The notes under the pieces: model-generated
Databases searched by the model: none
The model's input: the letters and a program-made list of their open reading frames with translations, nothing else
Told to the model about the DNA's origin: nothing
IMG/VR virus record: IMGVR_UViG_3300047321_000797
Location: 1-33,790 of that record
DNA length: 33,790 bases
Direction: 5' to 3' (one strand)
Origin: a virus
Part shown: in pieces, positions 5,743 to 12,521 of the stretch
Layout of the letters: each line of letters opens with the position of its first letter
Position numbering within the stretch: the first letter of the stretch is position 1
Program-made: the position numbers and the translations under genes

Positions 5743-6503
5743 ACTTGATCACCATCCACAACACCGAACTGCCCATCGTCGAGTACCGCGGCCAGCGCGT
5801 CGTCACCCTGGCAATGATCGATGAGATTCATGGCCGTCCTGAAGGTACTGCGAGTAGGACCTTTACCGCTCACAAGGAGAAGTTGCAGGAGGGCGCTGAC
5901 TACTTCTTTGCGGACGTCAGCCAAAAGGACGCTATGCGTTGTTTTGGAATCGAGATTCCAAATCGGGGGCTGACGCTCATTGCAGAGGACGGTTACCTGA
6001 TGCTGGTGAAGCCGTTCACTGACGATCTCTCCTGGACGGTTCAGCGCCAACTCGTTAATCGCTATTTCCGTCCTGCAGCGCCTGCTGAGCTGTCACGGCT
6101 TGAGCTGCTGGAAATCGCCCTCGCATCTGAACGCGAAAAGCTTCTCGTGACGGCAGAGCGTGACGAAGCCATCCGGACCAAAGCTGAAATTGGCACTCGC
6201 CGCGAAGCAACCGCCATGGCTACCGCATCGGCTGCTGTGCGCAAGGTCAGGAATCTCGAGGCTGCTCTCGGTCGGGGCGCGCTGGAAGCGACGGTCACTG
6301 CCGTGGAGAAAGCCGCAAAGCGCAAGTTCGGCAAGCAGGGGTTCCGCCCGCTGAAGATCTGGTGCGATGCGCGCGATATCTCTGCGCCAAAAGTCCTCGA
6401 CGCTCGTTATGGCTGGGTCCGCGCCTGGCCCGCTGCCGCTTGGGCGGCTGTTTATCAAATTGACCTGGCAGACCTGTTCGGCGCCGATGGAGAAAAAGCA
6501 TGA
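5739..6503 (+). CDS. ORF6N domain protein
   Basis: A 254-residue protein with an ORF6N domain at residues about 8-100 (ELPIVEYRGQRVVTLAMIDE, then HGRPEGTASRTFTAHKEKL and a final GLTLIAEDGYLMLVKPFTDD). ORF6N domains occur with KilA-N and Ant domains in phage antirepressors and DNA-binding proteins. Residues about 115-190 form a charged, Ala-rich helical region, likely a coiled coil; the last 60 residues (KRKFGKQGFRPLKIWCDARD and the Trp-rich end) are a separate small domain. With the KilA-N gene it gives the operon two proteins of this class. Both ends overlap neighbours as ATGA. Confidence 0.88.
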   Translation: MNLITIHNTELPIVEYRGQRVVTLAMIDEIHGRPEGTASRTFTAHKEKLQEGADYFFADVSQKDAMRCFGIEIPNRGLTLIAEDGYLMLVKPFTDDLSWTVQRQLVNRYFRPAAPAELSRLELLEIALASEREKLLVTAERDEAIRTKAEIGTRREATAMATASAAVRKVRNLEAALGRGALEATVTAVEKAAKRKFGKQGFRPLKIWCDARDISAPKVLDARYGWVRAWPAAAWAAVYQIDLADLFGADGEKA

Positions 6504-6808
6504 GCAAGAAACTCACCCATGACCAACTCATGCCGCTGATCGCCGAGGCCGCTATCGACTTCCAGTTGGCAGAGATCAAGCGCAACTCGTTGAAACGGGA
6601 GCTTAGCGATATGTACGCCACGTATTTCCAGGCCCATGGTCGCCCGGGAAATGGAGAGCGGACGCGGTTCGACTTTGAAGACCCGGCCTATGAGGGCGTT
6701 GTGCGCTTCACCGAGGGCGCGTACGGGCGTTGGTACGACCAGCGTGCACTCACCAAGCTGAAACGCCGCGTTCGCACGCTCGTTGAGCGCCTGGGGCGTG
6801 TGCAATGA
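6500..6808 (+). CDS. hypothetical early protein
   Basis: A 102-residue basic protein with no family that I recognise. Residues about 6-45 are helical (HDQLMPLIAEAAIDFQLAEI), then a short loop rich in Gly and Phe, and a strongly basic C-terminus (LTKLKRRVRTLVERL). The charge would allow nucleic-acid binding. It is coupled by ATGA overlaps to the ORF6N gene before it and to the next gene. Confidence 0.72.
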   Translation: MSKKLTHDQLMPLIAEAAIDFQLAEIKRNSLKRELSDMYATYFQAHGRPGNGERTRFDFEDPAYEGVVRFTEGAYGRWYDQRALTKLKRRVRTLVERLGRVQ

Positions 6809-7401
6809 CCAACGTCATCGATTTTCCAGTGAAAGAACTGACGTCGATCGTCGACGAATCCTACTTTGAGAAGTTCGAGGACGCGGCCCTCCTGCTGGCG
6901 GTTTTTGAAACCCTAGCTGACGCCGTGGAAGTGATCGAAGAGGGCGTAAAAATCCGTAAAGGGGATGACACCCATATCGGCATTGTCGAGGCCTGCATGG
7001 GGCTGGCTGTGCTGTTCCGGCGCCGAACTGGTTACGACGTACAGCAAATCTCTTCTGATCACTTGGAAGAGCAGCGCCGATGCTTGCTGGCGGGCGAGGA
7101 ATTGCAATCGTTGGCCATCCCTATCAGGCCCCCAGCTCTGCGTCCGTTGCCGGTGTCGGCATTCAATCACATGCCAGACCTTCTACTGGCGCAGGCGGGT
7201 TTCAACTATCTCAGCAGGGCGCACGAGCACATCCAGAGCAACGCGCCTCAGTTGGTAGAGCTTGACCTGGCGCGCTCTCACTCGCTCGACGCCATGAACG
7301 CCTTCAGCTTGATGATCACCCGTCTCGCCGGTGTCGCCCAGCAGGAAACAGAAGGTGATCACACCAAGATCAACGCTCCTGGCTCGGAGACACTGCAATG
7401 A
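6805..7401 (+). CDS. hypothetical early protein
   Basis: A 198-residue, acidic, mostly helical protein (ALLLAVFETLADAVEVIEEG; HMPDLLLAQAGFNYLSRAHE). No signal peptide, Cys cluster or catalytic motif is visible, and I cannot place it in a family. Its start follows the preceding stop as ATGA, and its own stop overlaps the next gene in the same way. Its position between an ORF6N gene and the replication module is its only contextual clue. Confidence 0.72.
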   Translation: MTNVIDFPVKELTSIVDESYFEKFEDAALLLAVFETLADAVEVIEEGVKIRKGDDTHIGIVEACMGLAVLFRRRTGYDVQQISSDHLEEQRRCLLAGEELQSLAIPIRPPALRPLPVSAFNHMPDLLLAQAGFNYLSRAHEHIQSNAPQLVELDLARSHSLDAMNAFSLMITRLAGVAQQETEGDHTKINAPGSETLQ

Positions 7402-7625
7402 CAGCCACGAACCTGAATCACCCTGCAGGGCTGCGTCCTGTTGCCCCTGCGATCGCTGGACCATGGCCGAGCTATGCCCAGTTTAAGGATCTGCCTGAAC
7501 GCCAACGCTGGGTGCTCTATGGCTCTGCGAAGGCGTACCGCGATGCTCTCGAGCTGCAAGGTCTGGCTATGGCTGAGAGCTACGACGCTTTCATCAAGCG
7601 CGTCTGCGCGGAGCTCGACATCTGA
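7398..7625 (+). CDS. small hypothetical protein before the replication genes
   Basis: A 75-residue protein. Residues about 22-70 (GPWPSYAQFKDLPERQRWVL and YDAFIKRVCAEL) suggest a compact helical domain; no family is recognised. It overlaps the preceding gene as ATGA, and its stop overlaps the start of the replication gene by 1 nt (TGATG), which ties its translation to that of the O-like protein. Confidence 0.72.
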   Translation: MTATNLNHPAGLRPVAPAIAGPWPSYAQFKDLPERQRWVLYGSAKAYRDALELQGLAMAESYDAFIKRVCAELDI

Positions 7626-8569
7626 TGGCCCGAGCAAGAAACATCAAGCCTGGGTTCTTCAGCAATGAGTTGCTGGTCGACCTGCCCGCGTTTGATCGTC
7701 TCGCCTTCATTGGCTTGTGGTGCCTGGCAGACAGGGAAGGCCGTCTTGAGGACCGCGTTAAGCGGATCAAGATCGAGTTGTTCCCCTGCGATGACTACGA
7801 CGTCAATGCAGGGCTGTCACGGCTTGCTGCTGCTGGTTTTATCACCCGGTATCAGGTAGCAGGGCATTCAGTGATCGAGATCGTCAATTTCCAAAAACAT
7901 CAGAGCCCGCACGGATCTGAAAAAGACAGTCTTTTACCAGATGCAGACGGTTATCTAACGGTTCATGAACGGAAAAAGAACGTTGTCGTAACCGGTTCTA
8001 ACAGGAAGGTTCTCGTTAGCGAACGAGAGTTTAACGTTAACGAACCGTTAGAGCCTGTGAACCCACCGTTCGATAACGCCCTGATTCCTGATTGTGGAAT
8101 CCTGAATCCTGATTCACTGAATCAAGAATCAAAAGCTCTTGGCGTTTCTGACGAAACACCGGCAGACAGGGATAGCGATCAACCTGGCAATCAGGAAAGC
8201 GGCGATCAATCCGCCAAACCAGCGAAAGCCTATTCGGACGAGTTCGAAGCGTTCTGGCGTGAATACCCACGTCGGCATCGTGCATCACCGAAACCTGAGG
8301 CTTGGAAGAAGTGGCAGGCCCGCCTCAAGTCTGGGGTTTCGCCCCATGACCTGATCACCGCAGCTACCAACTACCGACTCGAGCAGGAATCGTTCGGCAA
8401 GCTGGGCACCGAGTTCGTGAAGCAGCCTTCCACGTTCTTGGGTGCCGGTGAGCACTGGACCCCCTATGTCGGCACTCAGCCCGCGCTTAAATCTCAAGGC
8501 CCGCAGGCAAGCGCCGTGCTGTCCGTCCCAAAGCATTCGCAGGAGATGTACCCCAATGACCGTTTCTAA
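7625..8569 (+). CDS. O-like replication initiation protein
   Basis: A 314-residue protein in the place of lambda O. The N-terminus (ARNIKPGFFSNELLVDLPAF, then RLAFIGLWCLADREGRLEDR) is the winged-helix N-domain found in many phage replication proteins; residues about 200-290 (EFEAFWREYPRRHRASPKPE, KKWQARLKSGVSP) are a C-terminal domain often seen in helicase-recruiting initiators. The linker between (about 105-190) is poorly ordered and is encoded by a DNA segment full of repeats, as in the lambda origin within O. It would bind these repeats and recruit the loader and helicase encoded downstream. The stop overlaps the loader gene by 14 nt. Confidence 0.88.
   Translation: MARARNIKPGFFSNELLVDLPAFDRLAFIGLWCLADREGRLEDRVKRIKIELFPCDDYDVNAGLSRLAAAGFITRYQVAGHSVIEIVNFQKHQSPHGSEKDSLLPDADGYLTVHERKKNVVVTGSNRKVLVSEREFNVNEPLEPVNPPFDNALIPDCGILNPDSLNQESKALGVSDETPADRDSDQPGNQESGDQSAKPAKAYSDEFEAFWREYPRRHRASPKPEAWKKWQARLKSGVSPHDLITAATNYRLEQESFGKLGTEFVKQPSTFLGAGEHWTPYVGTQPALKSQGPQASAVLSVPKHSQEMYPNDRF
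7955..8051. other. candidate replication origin: repeat cluster inside the O-like gene
   Basis: Within 97 bp there are CTAACGGTTC (7955-7964) and its exact inverse GAACCGTTAG (8042-8051), a related GGTTCTAAC (7994-8002), an inverted repeat CTCGTT-AGCG-AACGAG (8012-8027) and the perfect palindrome TTAACGTTAA (8031-8040). All share GGTTC/GTTAAC-like cores. The segment codes for the unstructured linker of the initiator, the same arrangement as the iterons of the lambda origin. Just downstream (8081-8130) are A/T-richer near-repeats of CTGATTC/GAATCCTGA, which could serve as the melting region. Confidence 0.65.
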
Positions 8570-9377
8570 ATTCAGCCCGGCGCCGCGCATTGCCGAAAGC
8601 CGGATGCGCTCTTGCGGGGTCGCTGGGCACAATCAGTTCATGCAAGGGCTAGTTGAGCAGTTCGACGGCTCCTGGAAACTCAGCACCTGTTCGGCTTGCC
8701 GCTGGCAGGCATTGCACAACACCCCGAGGGATCAGGAAGCCCACCTGAACGCGGTGACTGATGACATGGCCGAAGACCTGAACGCGGCCTTGCTGGCGAC
8801 TGGTATCACGCCTCGGTTTCGGGCGTGCAGCTTCGACAGCTACGTCACCGGCGACGACCCCGCAAAGCAGCGAGTTCTTAACATCTGCCGCAAGTACGCC
8901 GACGGGTTCGAAAAGCATTCGAAGGATGGGCGCGCGCTGATGCTGATGGGTGAAATCGGGTGCGGGAAGACGCACCTGGCCTGCGCCATCCTGCAGCACG
9001 TTGTCCGGCATGAGGGGAGAACTGGCTTGATCGTTACTGCCGAGTCGATCACTCAAGCGGTGACCGACAGTTTCCGCAGCAATGCGGGTCCGTCCAAATC
9101 CGAACTGATCGCCGACTTAGCTAGCGTAGATCTGCTGGTCATCGACGAGGTGGGATTTCACACCCCGAAGCCAGGCAAGGATTTCACGCCCAGTCTGCTG
9201 CATGAGGTGATCGACGGCAGGTATCAGCGTGTGCTGCCCACCATCGTGGTGAGCAATCAGACACCGGACAAGCTTCAGGACTTCATCGGCCCGCGTGCCG
9301 CTGACCGTCTTCGGGAGAATGGCGGGTTGTTGGCGCCGTTCACCTGGTCATCGGCCCGGTCGGGAGGTGCGGCATGA
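8556..9377 (+). CDS. DnaC-like replicative helicase loader (AAA+ ATPase)
   Basis: A 273-residue helicase loader of the DnaC/IstB-like AAA+ class. The N-terminal 55 residues hold Cys/His positions suited to a zinc site (Cys20, His25, Cys45, Cys48). The ATPase core has Walker A MGEIGCGKTH (Lys138), Walker B VDLLVIDEVG (Asp197-Glu198), sensor I IVVSNQ and a distal Arg in AADRLRE. It would place the neighbouring DnaB-type helicase on origin DNA. I chose the ATG at 8556 because AGGAG (8541-8545) precedes it and the family N-terminus begins about there; a longer frame from 8442 would run through the O-like gene. The stop overlaps the helicase start as ATGA. Confidence 0.93.
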   Translation: MTVSKFSPAPRIAESRMRSCGVAGHNQFMQGLVEQFDGSWKLSTCSACRWQALHNTPRDQEAHLNAVTDDMAEDLNAALLATGITPRFRACSFDSYVTGDDPAKQRVLNICRKYADGFEKHSKDGRALMLMGEIGCGKTHLACAILQHVVRHEGRTGLIVTAESITQAVTDSFRSNAGPSKSELIADLASVDLLVIDEVGFHTPKPGKDFTPSLLHEVIDGRYQRVLPTIVVSNQTPDKLQDFIGPRAADRLRENGGLLAPFTWSSARSGGAA

Positions 9378-10807
9378 TGGATTATCCAGACGTTGCCGAA
9401 TCGGCTTACCGCGAAGTGCCACACTCGGCGCTCTACAGCCACGATGCGGAATACGCCCTGATCGGCAGCATGATTCACCAGCCAGACTTGATCGACGACG
9501 CAGGTGCCAGACTGACCGCGGGTGACTTCCATCATTCGGCCTGCGCTGAGCTGTTCGAGATCATGCTCGCGATGCGCTCGAAATCGCTGCAGATTGATGT
9601 TGTGACGCTGTCCGATACCCGATCGCACCTGGCCGACGGCCAAAGCACTCTGGGAGTGGCGGCTCATATCGCACAAAACACGCCCAGCGCAGCGAACTTC
9701 ACCGCATACAGCAAGATCGTCAAGCAGCGGTCCGTCGCCCGCCGAGTGATCGCAGCCGCGCAGATCATGAGCGAGCGCCTACACGATGGTGACGCGCTCG
9801 ATGAGGTGCTGAGCCAAGGACAGCAAGCTTGGATCGCGCTGGAGGCTGAGGGTCTGGATGCTCGGCGCCGGTACCGGTTCATTGGTGAGATCCTGCCCGA
9901 AGCGGTGGAAGGCATCGACCGGCGCTTCAATCGGGACGTAAGCCTCGGTTTCGACACCGGCTTGGCATCGCTGGATGAGTTCATCCCAGGTCTTTGCCCT
10001 GGGCATATGGTCACGGTTGCGGGTACTCCAGGTAGTGGGAAAACCACGTTGGGTTTGAACATCGCCGAGCGTGTAGCGCTGGTCAAGCAAGTGCCCGCGC
10101 TGGTTTTTTCGATGGAAATGACTGACGTCGAACTGACAAACCGTTCACTCGCATCCGTTGGCAGCGTCCAGCTGAAGCACATTGCCGAAGGTCACTCAAT
10201 GGCCGACTCGGAATGGCCGGGACTGACTAAGGCTGTCGGTCAGCTCAACGATGCTCCGCTGATCTTCTGCGATGACTCAACGCTGACACTCCGCGACATC
10301 CGTCAGATCTGCCGTACGGTCAAACGCGAGCACGGTTTGGGCATCGTCGCCATCGACTACATCGGTCTCATCAACGGCGAGAACAAATCATCAAGCCGGT
10401 ACGAGCAAGTGACTGACATTTCGAAGGGGTTGAAGCGCTTGGCCAAGGAGCTGGGAGTTCCACTGCTGGTGCTGGCGCAGTTGAACCGTGGGCCATCCAG
10501 CCGCGCGAATAAGCGTCCAACTAAAAGTGATCTACGCGACTCCGGCCAGATCGAGGCCGATAGCGATGTTGTGGTGCTGGTCCACCGTGATGCGGAATCT
10601 GAGGCTGGCCAAGCGGGTGTCACTGAGTTGATCGTCGACAAGAACCGTCACGGCCCGACCGGCAGTTGCAGGGTTCAACATCAGGGAGCATTTCACCGGT
10701 TTGTCGAGCTCATGGCTGGCTATGCGAGCGATGAAGACGTGGAAATGAATCGGCCTTCGCAGGGGCGCAAATACGGCAAGGGGAGACCTGACCATGAGAC
10801 TTTTTGA
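9374..10807 (+). CDS. dnaB: DnaB-type replicative helicase
   Basis: A 477-residue hexameric 5'-3' helicase. Residues about 20-115 are the DnaB N-terminal domain (SHDAEYALIGSMIHQPDLID); about 185-445 are the RecA-like C-terminal domain with Walker A AGTPGSGKTT (Lys223), a conserved FSMEMTDVEL, Walker B GIVAIDYIGLI (Asp328), VLAQLNRGPS, and the SGQIEADSDVVVLVHRD segment that carries the arginine-finger region. GGAGG (9362-9366) precedes the start, with ATG at 9374 or 9377. It lies directly behind its loader, so the phage carries helicase and loader as a matched pair rather than borrowing host DnaB. The last 14 nt overlap the next gene. Confidence 0.96.
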   Translation: MMDYPDVAESAYREVPHSALYSHDAEYALIGSMIHQPDLIDDAGARLTAGDFHHSACAELFEIMLAMRSKSLQIDVVTLSDTRSHLADGQSTLGVAAHIAQNTPSAANFTAYSKIVKQRSVARRVIAAAQIMSERLHDGDALDEVLSQGQQAWIALEAEGLDARRRYRFIGEILPEAVEGIDRRFNRDVSLGFDTGLASLDEFIPGLCPGHMVTVAGTPGSGKTTLGLNIAERVALVKQVPALVFSMEMTDVELTNRSLASVGSVQLKHIAEGHSMADSEWPGLTKAVGQLNDAPLIFCDDSTLTLRDIRQICRTVKREHGLGIVAIDYIGLINGENKSSSRYEQVTDISKGLKRLAKELGVPLLVLAQLNRGPSSRANKRPTKSDLRDSGQIEADSDVVVLVHRDAESEAGQAGVTELIVDKNRHGPTGSCRVQHQGAFHRFVELMAGYASDEDVEMNRPSQGRKYGKGRPDHETF

Positions 10808-11363
10808 CTGGCTGAAGCCGAAGACCGAGGCACACACCGTGACTCAGTCCGCGTTGGCGCAGATCCTGGACGGTGGCAACGCAGTGGTCCTCGATCAGGG
10901 CCAGACCTACGTGAAGCTCGCGGAGGTGAAGTACCCGGAAGCGAAGCGAATTGCAGACTCGCTCCGTGAATTCCCTGACGATTGGGCTTGGCGCCACAAG
11001 GGCTATGAGCTCGAACACGTCCCAACTGGGTTCTGCATGTGGGTGGCGAACAAAGACTACGGCCTGGCTGAGCTTACCAGCCACGGGGGAAAGCATGAGT
11101 TCAACAAGGCAGAGCAGCTGACCATCTGGCCCGCTGTCGAGGCTTGGCTTGCCCGCGGCAAGGTTGGCTTCACGGGTCGACTGCCCAAGGTGCAGATCAC
11201 CGGCAAGCGCGGCACCTACTGGTGCGTTGCTGACGGCCACCCATGGGCTGGAGTTGGGGATTCCCCTGCGCAGGCCTATGAATCCTGGGCGAAAGCGGTG
11301 TCTGTCGAGCAGCGCCGGACCCACCCCGACAAAAAACTGGCTGTGTGGAGTGAACCGCAATGA
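10794..11363 (+). CDS. hypothetical phage protein
   Basis: A 189-residue protein that I do not recognise. It seems to have two parts: residues about 1-120 with strands and helices (VVLDQGQTYVKLAEVKYPEA; WAWRHKGYELEHVPTGFCMW), and about 125-185 with a Gly/Trp-rich segment (GKRGTYWCVADGHPWAGVGD) followed by a helix (SPAQAYESWAKAV), which reads like a small compact domain. No membrane segment is seen. It overlaps the helicase gene by 14 nt and the following gene by 4 nt, so it belongs to the replication/Q transcript. Confidence 0.75.
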   Translation: MRLFDWLKPKTEAHTVTQSALAQILDGGNAVVLDQGQTYVKLAEVKYPEAKRIADSLREFPDDWAWRHKGYELEHVPTGFCMWVANKDYGLAELTSHGGKHEFNKAEQLTIWPAVEAWLARGKVGFTGRLPKVQITGKRGTYWCVADGHPWAGVGDSPAQAYESWAKAVSVEQRRTHPDKKLAVWSEPQ

Positions 11364-11647
11364 GCAACGTAACTGCGGCACTGCCGCGCAAGAGCTTGAC
11401 CCAGGTGGAGTGCAAGTTTCTCAAGATGGGCAACCGGATGCTGCTGGAACAAACCAATGGGCGAATCGCCTCGGCGGCTCTGATGGACATCGTTGCGGAC
11501 TGGCATGGCACCCCCGGCCATATCGGGTTCGAGGCCTACGCGAAAGCTTGGGTACTTGAGGGCAACGCCAAAAACAAACACGCCGACAAGATGCTTCGCG
11601 ATCTGCTTGGCCTGAACAACGAACCAGATCCGAGGAAAGCGGCATGA
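11360..11647 (+). CDS. hypothetical phage protein upstream of Q
   Basis: A 95-residue protein with no recognised family. It contains a helical middle (SAALMDIVADWHGTPGHIGF) and a Lys/Arg/Asp-rich end. In lambdoid phages this position, just before Q, often carries nin-region genes for recombination or phosphatase functions, but no such motif is visible. Start and stop overlap the neighbours as ATGA. Confidence 0.72.
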   Translation: MSNVTAALPRKSLTQVECKFLKMGNRMLLEQTNGRIASAALMDIVADWHGTPGHIGFEAYAKAWVLEGNAKNKHADKMLRDLLGLNNEPDPRKAA

Positions 11648-12030
11648 AAAAACGTACCTACACCGACAAGCCGCTGGGCGACACCGAATATCTGTTGGAG
11701 CAGTGGGGCAGCTGGCGGATGTCAGGGATGGGGGTGCCGCGTTACGTCTCGCCCCTGGCAGCGCTGATGAACCATTGCAGTCCTGAGCCGAGCTCCCTGA
11801 CGTACGTGATCACTGATGACGCCGCGATGGTCGTTGACTCGATCCTTGCCCGCCTGATTAAGCGCAACCAGCAGATGGGGGATTTCATCTGGTGGTACTT
11901 CGGCGCCAAGTGGACGATGGTTCGCATCGGTGAGGCCAACAAGATGTCGGAGCGGTCGGCCCGGGAAGTCGTCAGGCAAGGCGTAGCGTGGGTTGATTCG
12001 GCTTTGGAACATTTTCGCGAGGCCGCGTAA
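11644..12030 (+). CDS. Q: Q-type late antiterminator
   Basis: A 128-residue protein resembling the antitermination protein Q family found in 82/933W-type lambdoid phages: an N-terminal YLLEQWGSWRMSGMG motif, SPLAALM, and a C-terminal helix-turn-helix-like part (FGAKWTMVRIGEANKMSERS, AREVVRQGVAWVDSAL). Q modifies RNA polymerase paused near the late promoter so that it reads through terminators. Its place at the end of the early operon, with a strong terminator at 12109-12133 and several others within the late genes, fits this. The start overlaps the preceding stop as ATGA. The late promoter itself is not clear to me. Confidence 0.88.
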   Translation: MKKRTYTDKPLGDTEYLLEQWGSWRMSGMGVPRYVSPLAALMNHCSPEPSSLTYVITDDAAMVVDSILARLIKRNQQMGDFIWWYFGAKWTMVRIGEANKMSERSAREVVRQGVAWVDSALEHFREAA

Positions 12031-12108
12031 AAAGTTCTTTCAGGCCGGATAAATACCTGTTTTCATGGCACGGTGTTCAACGCATTCAGCGCGACACCCC
12101 AGACAAAG

Positions 12109-12133
12109 ACCCGACCATTGCGTCGGGTTTTTT
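12109..12133 (+). terminator. rho-independent terminator after Q
   Basis: A 7-bp stem ACCCGAC/GTCGGGT with a 6-nt loop is followed by six T (12128-12133). It would end early transcription after Q, or serve as the terminator through which Q-modified polymerase must read to reach the tRNA and lysis genes. Confidence 0.88.
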
Positions 12134-12150
12134 GTGTCTCGAATTTGCCT

Positions 12151-12216
12151 GCGAGCGTGATGCTCGCGGCCTGGCTTGCTCGTGATGAGTTGGCCGCCCC
12201 GCTTTAGCGGGATTTT
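12151..12216 (+). other. two hairpins between the Q terminator and the tRNA
   Basis: GCGAGC-GTGAT-GCTCGC (12151-12167) and CCCGC-TTTA-GCGGG (12198-12211) are perfect inverted repeats; the second is followed by ATTTT and ends right at the first base of the tRNA. They may be weak terminators or RNA processing structures that free the 5' end of the tRNA. Confidence 0.5.
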
Positions 12217-12302
12217 GGAAGGTGGCGCCCAGTGGTGGGCAATCCGGTTTGAACCCGGAGCTATCGGTAACGGTAAGAGTTCGACTCTTTCACCTTCCGC
12301 CA
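12217..12302 (+). tRNA. tRNA-Ser(UGA), class II, probable 8/4 acceptor/T-stem
   Basis: An 86-nt gene with encoded CCA. The acceptor GGAAGGTG (12217-12224) pairs perfectly with CACCTTCC (12291-12298), giving 8 bp, followed by discriminator G and CCA. D arm: GCCCA/TGGGC, 5 bp with a GTGG loop, or 4 bp with an AGTGGT loop. Anticodon arm: TCCGG/CCGGA with loop TTTGAAC, anticodon TGA (12250-12252), reading UCA. Long variable arm: TATCG-GTAA-CGGTA. T arm: AGAG/CTTT with loop TTCGACT, 4 bp including one G-U. G73 and the long variable arm are serine identity elements. Forced into the usual 7/5 form, the T stem gains an A-C mismatch and position 8 becomes G instead of U, so the 8/4 form fits better. 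It lies between Q and lysis, as tRNA genes do in Shiga-toxin phages. Confidence 0.9.
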
Positions 12303-12478
12303 ATCACCTGATGGGTGCGTGGAGCCATAGTCAGGGTGGGCCTTCGGGCAGGGCCTGAACGCGGTATAGCCGGCAGTCACGCGTACGGAAAGAACACCGG
12401 CAGTTGAAGCGCCTCATTCCTCTTGTGTGCTGGAGGCGGCTTTGGCGGGCAGCGTGGGAAGACACGCAAACCATTTCG
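12303..12478 (+). other. untranslated stretch between tRNA and next gene
   Basis: No gene is supported here. The visible items are a direct repeat CCGGCAGT (12370-12377 and 12397-12404) and a long-loop inverted repeat CGCCTC/GAGGCG (12410-12415, 12433-12438). Together with 12031-12216 it forms a leader of nearly 500 nt in which only the tRNA is clearly functional. A small regulatory RNA cannot be excluded. Confidence 0.4.
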
Positions 12479-12504
12479 AGCCTCGGCATTTTCCGGGGCT
12501 TTTT
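12479..12504 (+). terminator. rho-independent terminator before the J-like gene
   Basis: The stem AGCCTCGG/CCGGGGCT (8 positions, one T-G pair) with a 6-nt loop is followed by TTTTT at 12500-12504. The ribosome binding site TGGAG of the next gene starts only 7 nt later. It may trim the tRNA transcript or act as a gate for Q. Confidence 0.78.
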
Positions 12505-12521
12505 CGTTTCTGGAGCACATC

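Noticed and set aside
8442-8555. Upstream start for the DnaC-like gene
   Set aside because: The additional residues are out-of-frame shadow of the O-like gene; AGGAG supports 8556.
12066-12080. Sigma-54-like promoter (TGGCACGGTGTTCAA) after Q
   Set aside because: The -24-like part is good but the -12 element reads TTCA in place of TTGC and the spacing is wrong.
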